Source: Lineus longissimus (lineage: Eukaryota > Nemertea > Pilidiophora > Heteronemertea > Lineidae). Taken from it: a stretch of 64,000 nt of DNA. Made by a program: the position numbers and the translations under genes. The notes beneath the pieces were generated by a model, which saw only the letters and a program-made list of their open reading frames with translations, was not told the DNA's origin and did not search any database. Location of the stretch: contig NC_088312.1 in the NCBI RefSeq assembly GCF_910592395.1, forward strand, positions 12,400,001-12,464,000, written 5' to 3'. Positions 24,901 through 35,676 of the stretch are shown here, piece after piece. The first letter of the stretch is position 1. Each line of letters begins with the position of its first letter.

Positions 24901-27900
24901 ATATTGTCCTCATGAACCTGTACTACATCACCTACACTAATGATATCATCACTTGGACAATGTTTACGCACTTGGTAAGCGTGTCTCTCACGTAAGCAGC
25001 TTAGGTATTCATTCTTGAACCTTGTCACAAAATGAGTGTGCAATTGAGCGCGCCTACGTTCTGCCCTCGTAATGAAGTCAGCAGTCCCAACTTGTGACCA
25101 ATCAGGGTCAGTTTCATCAAACAACTCATGTGGCAACTCATCAGTCTCGTAGCCAAACAATAGCATTGACGGTGTCAGAGGTTTGGGATCTTCTATTGAT
25201 CCACTTGCATACGTCAATGGCCTATTGTTTAGGACGGACTGAACCTCTTTGATTAATGTGTACATTTCTTCAAAACTAATCAATGCCCGGCCTAACACTT
25301 TCCTGAGTACTGACTTCATTACGCCTATGAGACGTTCCCAAGAACCTCCCCACCAGGGGGACTGTACCGGTATGAAATCAAATCTAATGCGCTTTCCAAT
25401 AAAATGCTCTTGCACTTCTGAACTCGCCACACGCCTAACTTTTCGATTTCACTACTTCCCGACGTGAAATTGGTTGCGTTGTCGGAGAAACACCTATCTG
25501 GAACAACATAAGTGCCACAATGCCTTCTGAATGCTTTGATGAACGAATCGGCGCTCAAATCATTGACCAGTTCAAGGTTTACACCTCTAGTGCCTAAACA
25601 TGTAAATAAACACACGTAAACTTTGAACACATGTCCATCGCGATCTTTCACTAGAAGATGTCCCGTGAAGTCCATACCAATGTTACTAAACGCTTTGGTC
25701 GCATCAATACGGTATTCGAGTAGATCAGGGCTATGTGGTAACCGGTTCGCAGTGCCGGTAACACGTTTACAGATTACATATGATTTCAACACTGACCAAA
25801 CCTCTGCCCGCGTTGCAGTAATCCAATACCGTTTTCGCACAGCAACTACGGTTGAACCTAATCCAGCATGAAGAACGCGCGCATGCGCTCTTTTGATCAC
25901 AAGTCTAGTAAAGTGGCATTTCCGAGGTAACAACACAGGTTTACGCGCATTACTGTCTAGTGACACAGCATTACCTAATCTCCCCGCGCCACGAAGAACA
26001 CCTTTTGTGTCTAACACAACATTCAACTGTTGCACAATACACGGAATACGTCCGCTTGGTTTGTCCTGATTTAAGTAATCCAAGGCCTCAGAAAAATATG
26101 AAGATTGAACTGCTTTCACCCAAAGAGTTTCGGCCTGTTCCATTTCTCCTACGGTTATGTGTTGTGTCTCCCGGCTAATGCGTGCGAATCTCAGAACGTA
26201 GACAGTAACATGTAATAGTTGCTCGAGATTATTGAATCTACTGATGTCGATCACTTTACTTATATCCATTGTGATGTGAGGTGGGTCAGACGTGTCAATT
26301 TCAATAGCAGCGGCAAGCAATTTTTCTGAATTAAATCCAGACTTCCACAGGTCCCATTGTTCCTGGGTCGCAAGCCAATCTGGACCCGAGTTCCATAGAC
26401 TAGAAGCCATCAAATGCTTAACGTCACAACCGCGTGATATCAAATCCGCAGGATTATCGCCACTTGCGACATGTCGCCAATCACTGACGTCACTCAACTT
26501 ACGAATTGTATCAACTTTCATGGCAATCGTACGTTTCAATGTCTTATCAGAGTTTACCCAATGCAGCGCTATTTCTGAGTCTGACCAGAAATGCACCGCC
26601 ACCTGCTGGTAACAAGGTTCCAACACCGCCATCAAATTACGAGTATACTTCGCACCAAGTACCATTGCGCTTAATTCCAACTGAGGAATGGTCATCTTCG
26701 ACTTTGGGCCAACAATCTTGCCCTTGGAGCCAAGTAATGTGACAGTTGACCCCTGTTTTATGAAAGCTACAGTCCCAATAGCTGCAGGTGTCGCATCCGA
26801 AAAGCTATGTATTTGCACTGGTAGATATTTGTCCATGCCGCAATAACCCAGGTTCGAATCCTGGTCACGGCACCATTTTTAAACATCAATACTAAAACAC
26901 CAGATTCCTGTTAGAGCCCACAGGGACAAACGCAAGAGGAACTACGTGCTTCTTGTGACTCCACATGCGAAGTGATCTTTATTACAACATTATTATAAGG
27001 GTGAACATATAAACCACGTGACTCCGTAAATGCATGTCATATTTCACTACAGTGAATTTGTCTACGGTGGCCTGTAAACCTAGTTTACACAGGTGGTGAC
27101 ACCTTACCCTGATGCAACGTCTTGGTTTTATTCAAAAATTTACTTCAGCGGAGCAGAAATGAGGGATTTTTAATCGGACACTGTCAATTCTCCTTACCAC
27201 TCACAGAAGCCAAGCCATTGCTGTTAAGTTATGCAGGGGCTTAATCAATTACCTGCACTCCCTGTGGGGTGAATAACATTACCTTTTGAACAGCTGGCTG
27301 TAGGGGGATGATTGGAACAGCCGGTATACCTGCTGACCTGCTGAACCCAGATAAATGTTATTTTCAATCCATGATTGCAGGTCACCTGATTTTCGAGATT
27401 TCGCGGGAAATTGTAAACAAACGCATGTGTGCAGTTCAAATGTAAACAAAAATGTATTTTTGGTACTTTTGGTTGCTGGACTTGGGTTTTCCCGCAGTTA
27501 GGAGCTGGGGTCAAATTGGTGGTCTATTGTTTATGGATGCTGTTTTAGTCAGAGGTAGCCCTTGATATGAAGGGATTTTCAAATATGAAAACGACCCTTT
27601 GTATTGTAAATTCCAATCACCTGCATGCAGGACAGGTCAATTTCTCTCAATAAAATTAATTTTGTTGACTCCTGTAATCTCTACCTTATCTAAAAAAAGA
27701 CAGTGGTGTTAGTCCCAAACTGGTCATTTCTACTTATTTTGACCTCTGTTAAATCAGGATACCTCTCAATTACAGACAGCATTTTGTATCCTTGTGCTGT
27801 ACAACCCAGCCTGGACATACCACAGTTGTCCATGGAGAAGTCTCATCCTCTCTGACACTTCTTTTCTGTAAAGCTACCGATACAACATACTGAACTAGGG

Positions 27901-30900
27901 ATATCTTCCGTTGCCTCCTGTAATATTTACATACCATGGCTGATTAGTTCAATCATATTTCATCCAGCTGGCAGCTCTGCATTGGAAATCTTAGTGGTAT
28001 AACGTGTTCTCTTGACCTTCAAACAGTAGTATAAAGCTGATATTTACTACTTTACACCCTCAGTCCTATGTTATTAGGTCATCCAGCTGAGCGCCAGGCC
28101 CTTGGGCCTCTTGTTAGGAACTATGGTTCGGAACTGCCTCGCAGATTAATACATGACCCTGCCCTGCATTATATACCAATCGCAACTTTTGTGAAATCAG
28201 AATTGTTTTTGGATATTTTAGGCATTACACCCTGTATTATTCTAGTTGTCACTTACTGTCAGCAATGTTTTCTAGCCATGACGAACGTGCTACAAGTTTT
28301 ATGCTTATTTTGAATACCTAAAATGTCTTAAAAGAAAGTCAAAAAAAACCTCTCAAGCTAACCCTATAGTTTCTTTTGGAGACACGCCCACCCTGGCATG
28401 CCCGTGTCCACCCTCATCCCCGCCCAATAAACGGCCCTGACCTGTTATGTTTGCACAAGGATAACAATTCAAAATGTGAATGATTCAGATGAAAAAAAGA
28501 AGCAGTCAGTATAAGCAAACATAAATAAGGCTCGCTGATATATGTTTGGTATAAGTAATAGCTTACATGTATCTTTCATTTGTATTTCAGGCGAGTAGGA
28601 AGCTGACGACACAGGAATTCGGAAAGATAGCTAACGCCTGTGGCTGTAACGCCCTTGGGGTCCAGCTGGTCGCCAACTACCTCCGGACAATCAAGGGACC
28701 TGTGGAAAAGGTTCTTGAAAACATAACGGAGGACTCACTGAAGTTTGACCGAGGAGCTGAGAAGAAGGTAAACTTGCTGTTGCGATTTTTACGGCAGCCT
28801 CTAATGCATCATCTTGACCCGCAATATTTTGAGATTGCTAAATCACTCAACCAAACCTAGGTAGATGAAAAGTATCTGGAGTTAAAGCTAGTTCTTGTCT
28901 TGGCTATCCCAGGAGAACGAATTTCTGCCTACAACCCTGTGCCCATTAAACGGATTCTAAAAATACACAAACAATTGCATTAGTTGGACCGATGCCAAAA
29001 CAGGCGACGAGGTTGGACAACGTGCGATCGGCGTTGACCTTTGCCCTCTTTAAGTTTTCATATCAGTGCTATGATTGGGGCACGCGCTGAATCCGTCATG
29101 GGTTTGTGGAGCTGGACGCAAGGGCCCAAAGCGCCGCGTAGCGGCAAAAAAGCGAAGCTGGCGAAACATTTATAACGGGTCACCGTCACTTATTATTGGA
29201 CTTATAGCGCATTTACGGGGATGCAACTATTTTGCTTTATAATGTCACCAGGAAAGAAAAGCATGCGACCTAACGCCGATCTATTTGTATAAAGTGATAA
29301 TTGGAAGGTATATAGTAGGAAATATCAATAAAATAATCATTGCATGTCGTCTTTTGAGGGCATTTTTGATCGTAAAAAATATATGTGTACGTCACCGGAG
29401 TCTCTGCAATGATAATTTTATCACAGCAGTCTCGCGCAAGTAGAAGTTCTTTACCTATTAGTTCTTCACTTATTAGTCTCAACGTCTGGCGCAAAGCCAG
29501 ACGTTTTCTATTACGATTTCACTACGATGTTTGACCAGAAGGAGCAGTGCGCGAGATATGCTAATGAGCAGACCTCCCTCGCTTGAGTTTCGGAAGAATG
29601 TTCCATATCGCGCTAAGCTGACAGGCGTGCATTGAAACTGGTACAGGTTGGAACTGAACATTGAATATGCTGGTGGTGACGCTTTCTGATGAGAAGTTGG
29701 TCGTGACTGATGCAGTATCCTTGGACTTGTCCACAGCATCGTTCAATCATTGCTCTCTGAGCTGCCTTGATTCTGTACTTACCCAAATACTGACACCAAA
29801 TGCCTGTTGACTGTGCTTTAAGAGAGACTGGCGCCATGCCTAGTCTCTCTTAAAGCACAGTCAACAGACACCAACCCCCTCAGACTCAGAAACCACAAAC
29901 GCCCAACCCTTCCTGCTACCTTAATACTTCTGGATAGTGGTGACGCAAACGCATGACAGTCAGGATGCTAATGCATTTACATGAGCTACTTGCTATTCTT
30001 CTACGGCAGGCATTTTAACGTGTGAGCCTTATATCAATCCTAACCAAAACCATTAGCCTTCCTTACTCCTAACACTAACTCTAATCCTAACCCTTCCCTA
30101 TAACTAATCATAACCCCCTTTTCATCAGTTTAATCTCTCAAATTGCCTCGTGTTGTTACAGTACTGTAAGAATACCCTCTTCGTAAAAAAACAACCCAAA
30201 GCTGGCAGCGGTTCCGAGTTTTAACCTGTAAATGGTTGGAACATAATTGTAAGTAAGTTTTGGTTGCTCTTTTTCAGATGACACGGGTCTTCCGTTTCAT
30301 CTTCAATGGCATGGCTGAAAATTCCCGTAAACTGCTCATCCAGCTCTCTGCCTTCGATTCACCTTTTGATGTAAAGGCCGCCATGAAAGTTACAGGGTCA
30401 GGACCATCGAAATTAGCGATTGTCGCAGCTCTGGATGTCCTCATAAAGCGGCACCTATTGGAGGTCGAATACATCCGTGACTCACAGATGTCGGGAAAGA
30501 TTAGCATCTATGATTTTAGTGAGCATACAAACATTCGACTTTCCCTCCACACTCTCACACAGCAGTTTGCGGATGATATTTTTGTTCGAGATGAGCAATA
30601 TACCGCCATTAGATTGGAAGCTAACGAAAAAAAACAAGAGCACTACAGGGATATGATTTGTCGACTTGGCCGCCAAGTAGTGCATGATTCTCTAACCGCA
30701 TCAATGACGCTTTCAGAATATAGAGGTCAGCTCAAAGAATGTATCAATCAGACGATAAATGACGAGAGAGTTTTGCCTTCTTTTACTGACCGAAAGAACT
30801 TTAGGGAGCAGTATCACTCGCACGTTGTGATGGAATGGTTCCTGAAACCGAAGAAACGTGCAACATATTACTTCAAAAAAGCACAGTTAGCAAAACAAAA

Positions 30901-33900
30901 AGGGGACATGGTCTCATTTGTTGGGATGTATTCTTGGTATGCAGATACATTCTTTGACGGCGCTTCCTATGATGCTGAAGTGGTCAAGAAAGTTCTCGAA
31001 GAAATAAAAATGGTGCTAGGCGATCAGGTCAACTTTCCACAGAAGAGCGAGCGCGAGGATGAGGGTCGTGCTTTGGTTCGAGGTCACTATTTCTACGTTC
31101 AAGCAAGATACCATTTCAAACAAAACGAGCCAGATGATGCCATAGTAGTTTCTAGAAACTGCGTTAAGACATTCAAAGAGTTTCTCGGCTATGATCTAGC
31201 ATTGGGGCGTGCGTTGAATTTGGCCGGGAGTGCATACCACAGCAAGGGCGATCAGCCAAAAGATGCCTTGAGGTACCATAGAAGGGCTTGTGACGTCCTC
31301 GAGAAACTTTCTAAGAGATACAGCGCTGATATACATTTTGACAGCGTCATGTTCTACCAGAATGTTGGCAGCCAGTATCATACCATCGGCAACAAAATAG
31401 CAGACGAGATTGATATGAATATCATGTCAGGTGATAGGAAAGAAAAACTGAAGAAAAAGAAGTTGGAAAACTACGAGGAGGCACTTAAATATTACGCAAA
31501 AAGCATCGATGCGATCGACTTGTTGCATATGACCGGGACTTGGAATCATGCTTTGATCTTACGGAATAGGTGCACCCTTCTCAGCGAACTCGGCGAGATA
31601 GAGCAGGCGCTTGAATCAGCTAAAGATGCCCACGAAATCGCCGAGAGGTTCCTGTTCAAGGACACCTTCCTTCAGATTAAGAGTAACTCGATTCTAGCGA
31701 CAGCTCATTGTGACATGGCGGAAGAAGCGTTCGGTAAAGGAGATATAGGCAAGTATTCGCTACCTGGGGCACACATGTATACGCGTGACGAAAGCATAAG
31801 CTTACTCAATATCGCTTATGAAAAGTAATCGATCTCATCTATCATCAGTGTATATGTTTCGACAGTCAATTATTATTTGTTCTCAAAATCCAAAAAGTCT
31901 TACTGGCAAATATTCTCATCTCTGTTAGGTTCTCAGATCTACAAACTGTCCCGTTAAAGAGACAACTTGGGCATGAGATATGTTGCTTATTCAAACACAA
32001 ATGGCTTGCAGTAAGATATTTTCTTCGAAAAAAACAGAGGCATTGAAAAATCTTTAACTGCAATGAACAGTGCACTAGAACGGAATGAAAGCCATAGATC
32101 CACCAGTCCTGACAATTCGCAAGCAATTTCTAAAACCGCCTCGCAAAACGAGCGAGTATTCAGCATTGGTGAGATGTTACATGTTGCGAAGCGCGGTGGC
32201 AGGCAGGGGTACTATCCCCCAGGCCACCTAAAACATTTGCTGAAATTGTCCCTTTAATGCAGGATTTGAGGCGCCTGAAATGCTGATTTAGGAAATGTAA
32301 TATTTCTATAAAAGCGGTTCTCACTTGGAGTTCTACTGGTAAACGTTTAAATGTCTTGAACGGTTACGAACAATGCAGCCAAGCCCGTTCGGACGGGGAT
32401 CACCTTGGATTTTGCCTCAAATTCAAGATGGCCGCCAAATTCTAAAATAGTAACAACAACCCATTATCTTCAGAAAAGTATGATGAGCAGATGTTTAAAG
32501 CAGAGGAGTGCTTCCACGAAGCAGCTAAATACGCCATTAAGATGGGCAGAACAGCTGAAAACTATCGCGTACTTGAGAAACTGATGAGGGACTATAGAAG
32601 GCACTTGTATAGCTGGGGAAAGTGCGAAGAAGCTCAAAAAGTCACTAAGGTTTTTGAGGTAGGTAGTAGACGAAATGATTCCAGTCAAGATCGACCTATG
32701 TTTGGGTAATTTTTCGAGGTTGAGACCTCCTTTTGTGGGAACCTAGGCCAGGGAGGCCGGAATGGAACTGGCTTGCAAGGATGGAATTGTCACCTTAGGC
32801 TGCATTCTCAAGACCTCGTGGCATTGGTAACTGTTGCTTAGTGATCGACGAGCCCAGTTACGAGCGTACCTTTGAGCTACATGCACGCAGCAAATTTAGC
32901 TCTTGGTCCTCACATTGGGAGAATGCTCAGGACTGGCCGTGTGACCATAGATTGTTTTCTTGAGACTTGCGGACTTGTGGCGTTGTTTCCAAAGCGTCTG
33001 CCAACCACGATGCTTATTCAGTCTTAACATGTTAACGGAGTTGTGGACACTGTTTTAATTTAGGAAGGGACTATTTGGCAAGCCCGGCTCACCAAACAGC
33101 GCCTTTTTTCTGCCCTAGATGGAGAGCCGAACTCATGCATATTCAACCATCCAGGAGCTCATTATCATTTGTGGCAACACGGTCAGCAACACCGGAGTTA
33201 CAGCCGAAACGCCTTTAGAAATGCACACTAATGCATTTAACATGCTTATCAGTTAAATCACGTTTATGACTTTTTTTGTAAATCCATACAGTCATGTACA
33301 TGTACATGCTTCTTCATGGATTATTGATCAAAACCCGAGTTTAGTAACAGAAATTGAATCGAGAGCGGGAAGTCGGCCATTGTTAAATATGCGCATATAA
33401 ATTCGAATATGACGTCACTGCTCTCTGATTGGCCAACATGTTGTAACCTCTCCGGCTCGCCAAAGAGGGTAGTATTTTTGCCCTGTTTGGCAAGCCCGAC
33501 TTGCCGAACAGGGTGGCTTTTTAGTGCTGTTTGCCAAGCGGCTCTCCAAACAGAACCAAAAAAGATGCCTGTTTGGCGAGCGGCTTGCCAAATAGACCCG
33601 GCCTTTAATTTATTGCTTTTTTGTATGATTTTAAACAACGCATTGTTCATATTTCAGACCATGTTGGAGATAAAGGGTTCGATTGTTGAAATTCCACCCA
33701 ACCTGTACCAACGGATGAAGAAAAGAGTCACTGGCTTATTTTGGCAGGAAACCACCGAGGCACTCGGGCGCCCTCTAGCAGATGATTTACCGACGCCATA
33801 TGAAAAGAAGTTCAAAGATCGAGAAGTGCTTGGACCCAGTGAAACGTTTGGGAGACCCATCCATGTTTCCTGGAGGGACAGAGGCAGACGTTATTGGTGG

Positions 33901-34629
33901 AGAGTCATGCTGGTGTTTGAACCGTTGCATAGAATCTGGTACAGATGGTTCCAAAGGAGTCAAGGTCAAGGACAAGTACAAACTGCAGCTGCGCAAAAAT
34001 CCGAATCGTCTGCTACGAAAAGGAAGCAGGACAGCGGAAGTATTGTCCAAGAAAAAAGAAGAAAGATAGACGGCAGCGAGAGTGTTGACCCAGGTCACGT
34101 GACTGTACCACAGGATTCAAAACTTGCAAAAGTTTTCGAAGAAAACGATTCAGATTCGTCATCAAACGGAAGTGACGTCACTAATAGGAGGCGGCAAAGG
34201 TTAAATGTTCAACGGTTAACACCAGTGAAACCGGAAGAATATGATGAAGACGCGATGTCAATGGTATCCGATGCCTACAGCACTGCTTCGACGCCATTTT
34301 ATGAAAATTTCGACGAATCCAGCCGACTTGGAGAAGATTCGAGTGGCGAGGCAGACAGTTACAGTGATGCAGAGAGTGGAAATGGAGGAGAGGAAGCTAT
34401 GAATCTAGATCTGGAGGTGGGGCGCTTGGCGGTTCCTGAGACACATCTCGCCATAGATGACTCGGAGCCATGCGGAACAGACGCCAAACCTCTTCCCATG
34501 CCATATGTGAGTTACTCGGAGGACCCTGATGAGGGCACAGGGCAGGCCACAGTCAAGGATGCGGAGGCCTCTAGTAGCGGGTACTTAGCAGATGTAAGCA
34601 GTATGCAGGATAAACAGGGTGATGCGTAA
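18919..34629 (+). CDS. Death-fold-like / NB-ARC / winged-helix / TPR protein, 9 exons
   Basis: Predicted STAND ATPase switch of the APAF1/NLR-like type, probably cytosolic, 1273 residues. Exons: 18919-19396, 19969-20074, 21355-21479, 22004-22152, 22742-22915, 28591-28767, 30278-31733, 32474-32658, 33658-34629; every splice phase fits and no stop interrupts. Residues 1-115 form a helical, CARD-like region, then FVGREEAL marks the NB-ARC entry. Walker A is GMYGCGKTTLA (~165). The Walker B-like strand is LLIFFDGVEQ (~240), with a single Asp instead of the common DD. KLILTSQ replaces the usual sensor TTR, so its Arg is Gln. CGCNALGVQLV is GLPL-like and LHTLTQQFA is MHD-like at the end of the winged helix. 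TPR-like helices follow (about 560-950; AGSAYHSKGDQPKDALRYH). The last exon encodes an acidic, Ser-rich tail with a bipartite basic cluster (KRK-x10-KRRK), a possible nuclear signal. The N-terminal domain could be another death-fold subtype. Confidence 0.85.
19615..19923 (+). mobile_element. 5'-truncated CR1/L2-like LINE tail in intron 1
   Basis: A frame of about 60 codons reads PRTRCKAIGDRSFY, SAPDFWNNLPPNFR and FKKLRTHLFKP, the C-terminus of a CR1/L2-like LINE ORF2. It is followed by GGCGCTATACAAATTTACTG and a (TGAT)n microsatellite tail at 19881-19921. The same insertion is at 59904-60212 in copy 2, so it predates the duplication. It lies in the sense orientation in intron 1 of the NB-ARC gene. 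Confidence 0.8.
20108..21047. repeat. ~940-bp imperfect palindrome in intron 2
   Basis: Arms of roughly 450 bases are inverted copies. The left arm runs from GTGTGGCGATTCGGACAGT; the right arm ends ACTGTCCGAATCCACACAC. Internal matching words include GATGAAGCTGTCCTGAAT with ATTCAGGACAGCTTCATC. The centre, near 20570, carries repeated ATGGTTAC/GTAACCAT and CGGACA/TGTCCG words. It is a foldback-like element filling most of intron 2 and is present in copy 2 at 60397-61336. The transcript could form a long hairpin next to the Walker A exon. No coding; target duplication not seen. Confidence 0.8.
24406..24621 (-). repeat. BEL/Pao 3' LTR
   Basis: Direct copy of 26876-27091. Read on the minus strand it begins TGTGTAAAT and carries AATAAAGATCAC, a plausible polyadenylation signal. 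The pol stop codon (24615-24617) lies just inside the LTR. Confidence 0.9.
24615..26836 (-). pseudogene. BEL/Pao pol fragment: RNase H, integrase, DUF5641-like
   Basis: The frame starts at ATG 26836, directly after the tRNA-derived segment. RNase H motifs are SFSDATPAAIG, QLELSAM and FWSDSE. The integrase region has an HH part (HARVLHAG) but reads SYVICKR where a Cys pair is normal, so one zinc ligand appears lost. The catalytic Asp residues lie in IGMDFTGH and CFSDNATNF. A frameshift near 25430-25450 separates these from the Glu-containing segment (PWWGGSWERL), which is followed by the Pao-type C-terminal domain (SVGDVVQVHED, RTRWKLGLVTEL). The truncated 5' end, frameshift and altered zinc site mean it cannot act by itself. 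Confidence 0.85.
26837..26875 (+). other. 39-nt tRNA-His 3' half with CCA (extended PBS)
   Basis: On the plus strand this reads like the 3' part of animal tRNA-His from just after the anticodon to the 3' end: anticodon stem, T-arm GGTTCGAATCC, acceptor TCACGGCA, then CCA. The T stem is paired (CCAGG with CCTGG). Nuclear tRNA genes lack CCA, so the sequence was copied from a mature tRNA. On the minus strand it starts TGGTGCCGTGACC directly after the 5' LTR, as a primer-binding site should, but it is about twice the normal 18 nt. It is not a tRNA gene. Confidence 0.9.
26876..27091 (-). repeat. BEL/Pao 5' LTR
   Basis: A 216-base direct copy of the 3' LTR with two substitutions (the base after CTTTATT, and CCTAGTTTAC against CCTAATTTAC). 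On the minus strand it begins TGTGTAAAC and runs into the tRNA-complementary site. Confidence 0.9.
29100..29940 (-). repeat. Inverted copy of the 17.6-18.4 kb repeat, in intron 6
   Basis: 29115-29460 is the diverged reverse copy of about 18010-18350, and 29842-29935 of 17608-17715. A short perfect palindrome sits inside: 26-base arms at 29804-29829 and 29842-29867 (TGTTGACTGTGCTTTAAG with CTTAAAGCACAGTCAACA) around a 12-base loop. Downstream, 30030-30115 is a degenerate CCTAAC/ACTAACTC-rich stretch that resembles scrambled telomere-type repeat. There is no coding between exon 6 and exon 7. Confidence 0.65.
31958..32253. mobile_element. TTAA-flanked MITE in intron 7
   Basis: About 296 bases between TTAA copies (31954-31957 and 32254-32257). 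Termini read AGAGACAACTT and AAATTGTCCCT, an imperfect inverted pair. The TTAA target suggests a piggyBac or Kolobok-type source. No coding. The intron also holds a CAAGATGGCCGCC word at about 32427. Confidence 0.6.
33063..33603 (-). mobile_element. MITE family A, copy 2 (intron 8)
   Basis: A 541-base reverse copy of 16215-16745. It starts GGAAGGGACTATTTGGCAAG and ends GCCAAATAGACCCGGCC, and is flanked by TTTAATTTA on both sides (33054-33062 and 33604-33612), a clean 9-bp (or 8-bp) target duplication. It lies 54 bases before exon 9 of the NB-ARC gene. The 8-9 bp duplication suggests a hAT- or Mutator-type source. Confidence 0.8.
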
Positions 34630-35676
34630 ATTTGGACTATAAATTGTGGTTCTTTGTATCTTCTGATAAACAATCCGAGTAAACATCCCGCTGATTTGTC
34701 AGATCCCTCTGACCCTCTTTGACATAATCCACTTGCATTTTCGCACTTAATTGCCCCAAATGGCAGTAAATTTGATGTACAAGGGAAGACTCGGCAAAAC
34801 CCCTCAAAATTGTTCACACGCACGTAACGCGCCCCGGCCAGCACATGCCGGACTGGTGTAATGCTAATTGTATAGTCTTATAAAGATATCAGCCCACATG
34901 GAGCTCAATAACAAAGTACGACATAGCACTGCACTGAGCTTTGGGTTTTCACCTATTTTTCAAGGTAAAAAAATATCGCTTTGACCTTGCGGAAGCAAAT
35001 ATGAAATTACAAAGAGCACGGACGGGGCTTAGCGTAGTTTTCTGATAGCAACGACCGCCGCGTGAGAACGCCCGGCCTAGTGGTGTCCGGCATTCAGGCT
35101 GGCAATCAACTGTCTTGGCTGTTTTTCAAATGGGCTCCCACTGAAGTTGCATTGAAGTGGGAGCGCAGTAGGAGCAGGTATACATGCTTATAAAAACTGG
35201 TTGAATTAGAAAGGTTATCAGCTTCTCCAATTGCCTCGTGGCTGTGGTCTCGTCTGAGATTTCGGGAACTGCAACTCGAAGCGCACTGACTCAGTTCTTT
35301 CCGGGAAATACCAAGAGCGTTGAGGTAAAGCGGAGGCTGATTAGACAGAATATCCATTTCATACTTGCAGGACTTGCCAACTCATTGACTTTTAAATGCT
35401 TATTGCAGATTGATACTGGTGTACTCAAGTAAACAAGAAGAGTGCGCCGACTATAACAATGATGATAGTTGTGCGTCCAATCTGCGTTTCCACATGCGCT
35501 GCATATCGGAGAGGGAGGTAGTGACGCGTAATATTGTGGTCTTTAATAAAGCTATTAGAATTCCCAGTCGATCATGCTTTTTGTGTATAGTCAGTACCTC
35601 TAAACGAAAGTAAGCATATTACCATGCGTGTAAATGAAAAGGCATGCAGATGCCCATGACCGGTGTTCCTCATATC
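34630..35676. other. Intergenic, presumed 3' UTR and spacer
   Basis: This follows the stop codon of the NB-ARC gene. No gene, repeat array or strong signal was recognised. An AATAAAG word at 35546 is too distant to call as the polyadenylation signal. Confidence 0.4.

Larger units (their letters stand above)
24406..27091 (-). mobile_element. BEL/Pao LTR retrotransposon, internally deleted
   Basis: Two 216-bp direct LTRs flank a 2.25-kb interior coding for the RNase H, integrase and C-terminal part of a Pao-type polyprotein. Gag, protease and the reverse-transcriptase core are missing. Orientation is minus: the right LTR is 5', followed directly by a primer-binding site for tRNA-His. Flanks are AGTGG (24401-24405) and GGTGG (27092-27096), a possible 5-bp duplication with one mismatch. 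The LTRs differ at two positions only, so the insertion is young. It lies in intron 5 of the NB-ARC gene, antisense to it. Confidence 0.88.
23348..28117. other. 4.8-kb block present only in copy 1
   Basis: Copy 2 joins GTTTTTTTAG directly to GAACTATGG. In copy 1 these are separated by 4770 bases, with TTAG at both edges (23344-23347 and 28114-28117). The block begins CTGAGCTGACAAAGTCAGCG and ends GCCCTTGGGCCTCTTG. It contains the BEL/Pao element and otherwise no gene. It could be a composite insertion with a TTAG duplication, or copy 2 may have lost it. Bases 27092-28113 show only AT-rich intron sequence. Confidence 0.65.
15286..28243 (+). repeat. Segmental duplication, copy 1
   Basis: Copy 1 of a head-to-tail duplication whose second copy starts at 40515. 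Matching blocks (copy 1 to copy 2): 15286-16163 to 40515-41198; about 16761-16908 to 41197-41226 plus 42804-42926; 16909-17845 to 50205-51132; 17838-17930 to 52206-52293; 17933-23250 to 58229-63569; 23251-23347 plus 28118-28243 to 63779-64000. Homology may continue past the window end. Block borders coincide with mobile elements in one copy or the other. In the exons compared the two copies differ by about 1%. Confidence 0.9.

Noticed and set aside
26837-26875. tRNA-His gene
   Set aside because: Only the 3' half is present, with CCA, at the PBS position of a retroelement.
30030-30115. Interstitial telomere repeat
   Set aside because: CCTAAC-like words are too irregular to be called telomeric; noted only as degenerate sequence.
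31734-31828. Reading exon 7 to the TAA at 31826, or splicing at 31825
   Set aside because: Splicing at 31825 gives the wrong phase for exon 8. The GTAAAG donor at 31734 fits the phase and joins the TPR-like helix smoothly.
33409-33657. Upstream extension of the last NB-ARC exon as open frame
   Set aside because: This stretch is MITE sequence plus intron. A pyrimidine tract and CAG acceptor at 33655-33657 match the phase of exon 8.
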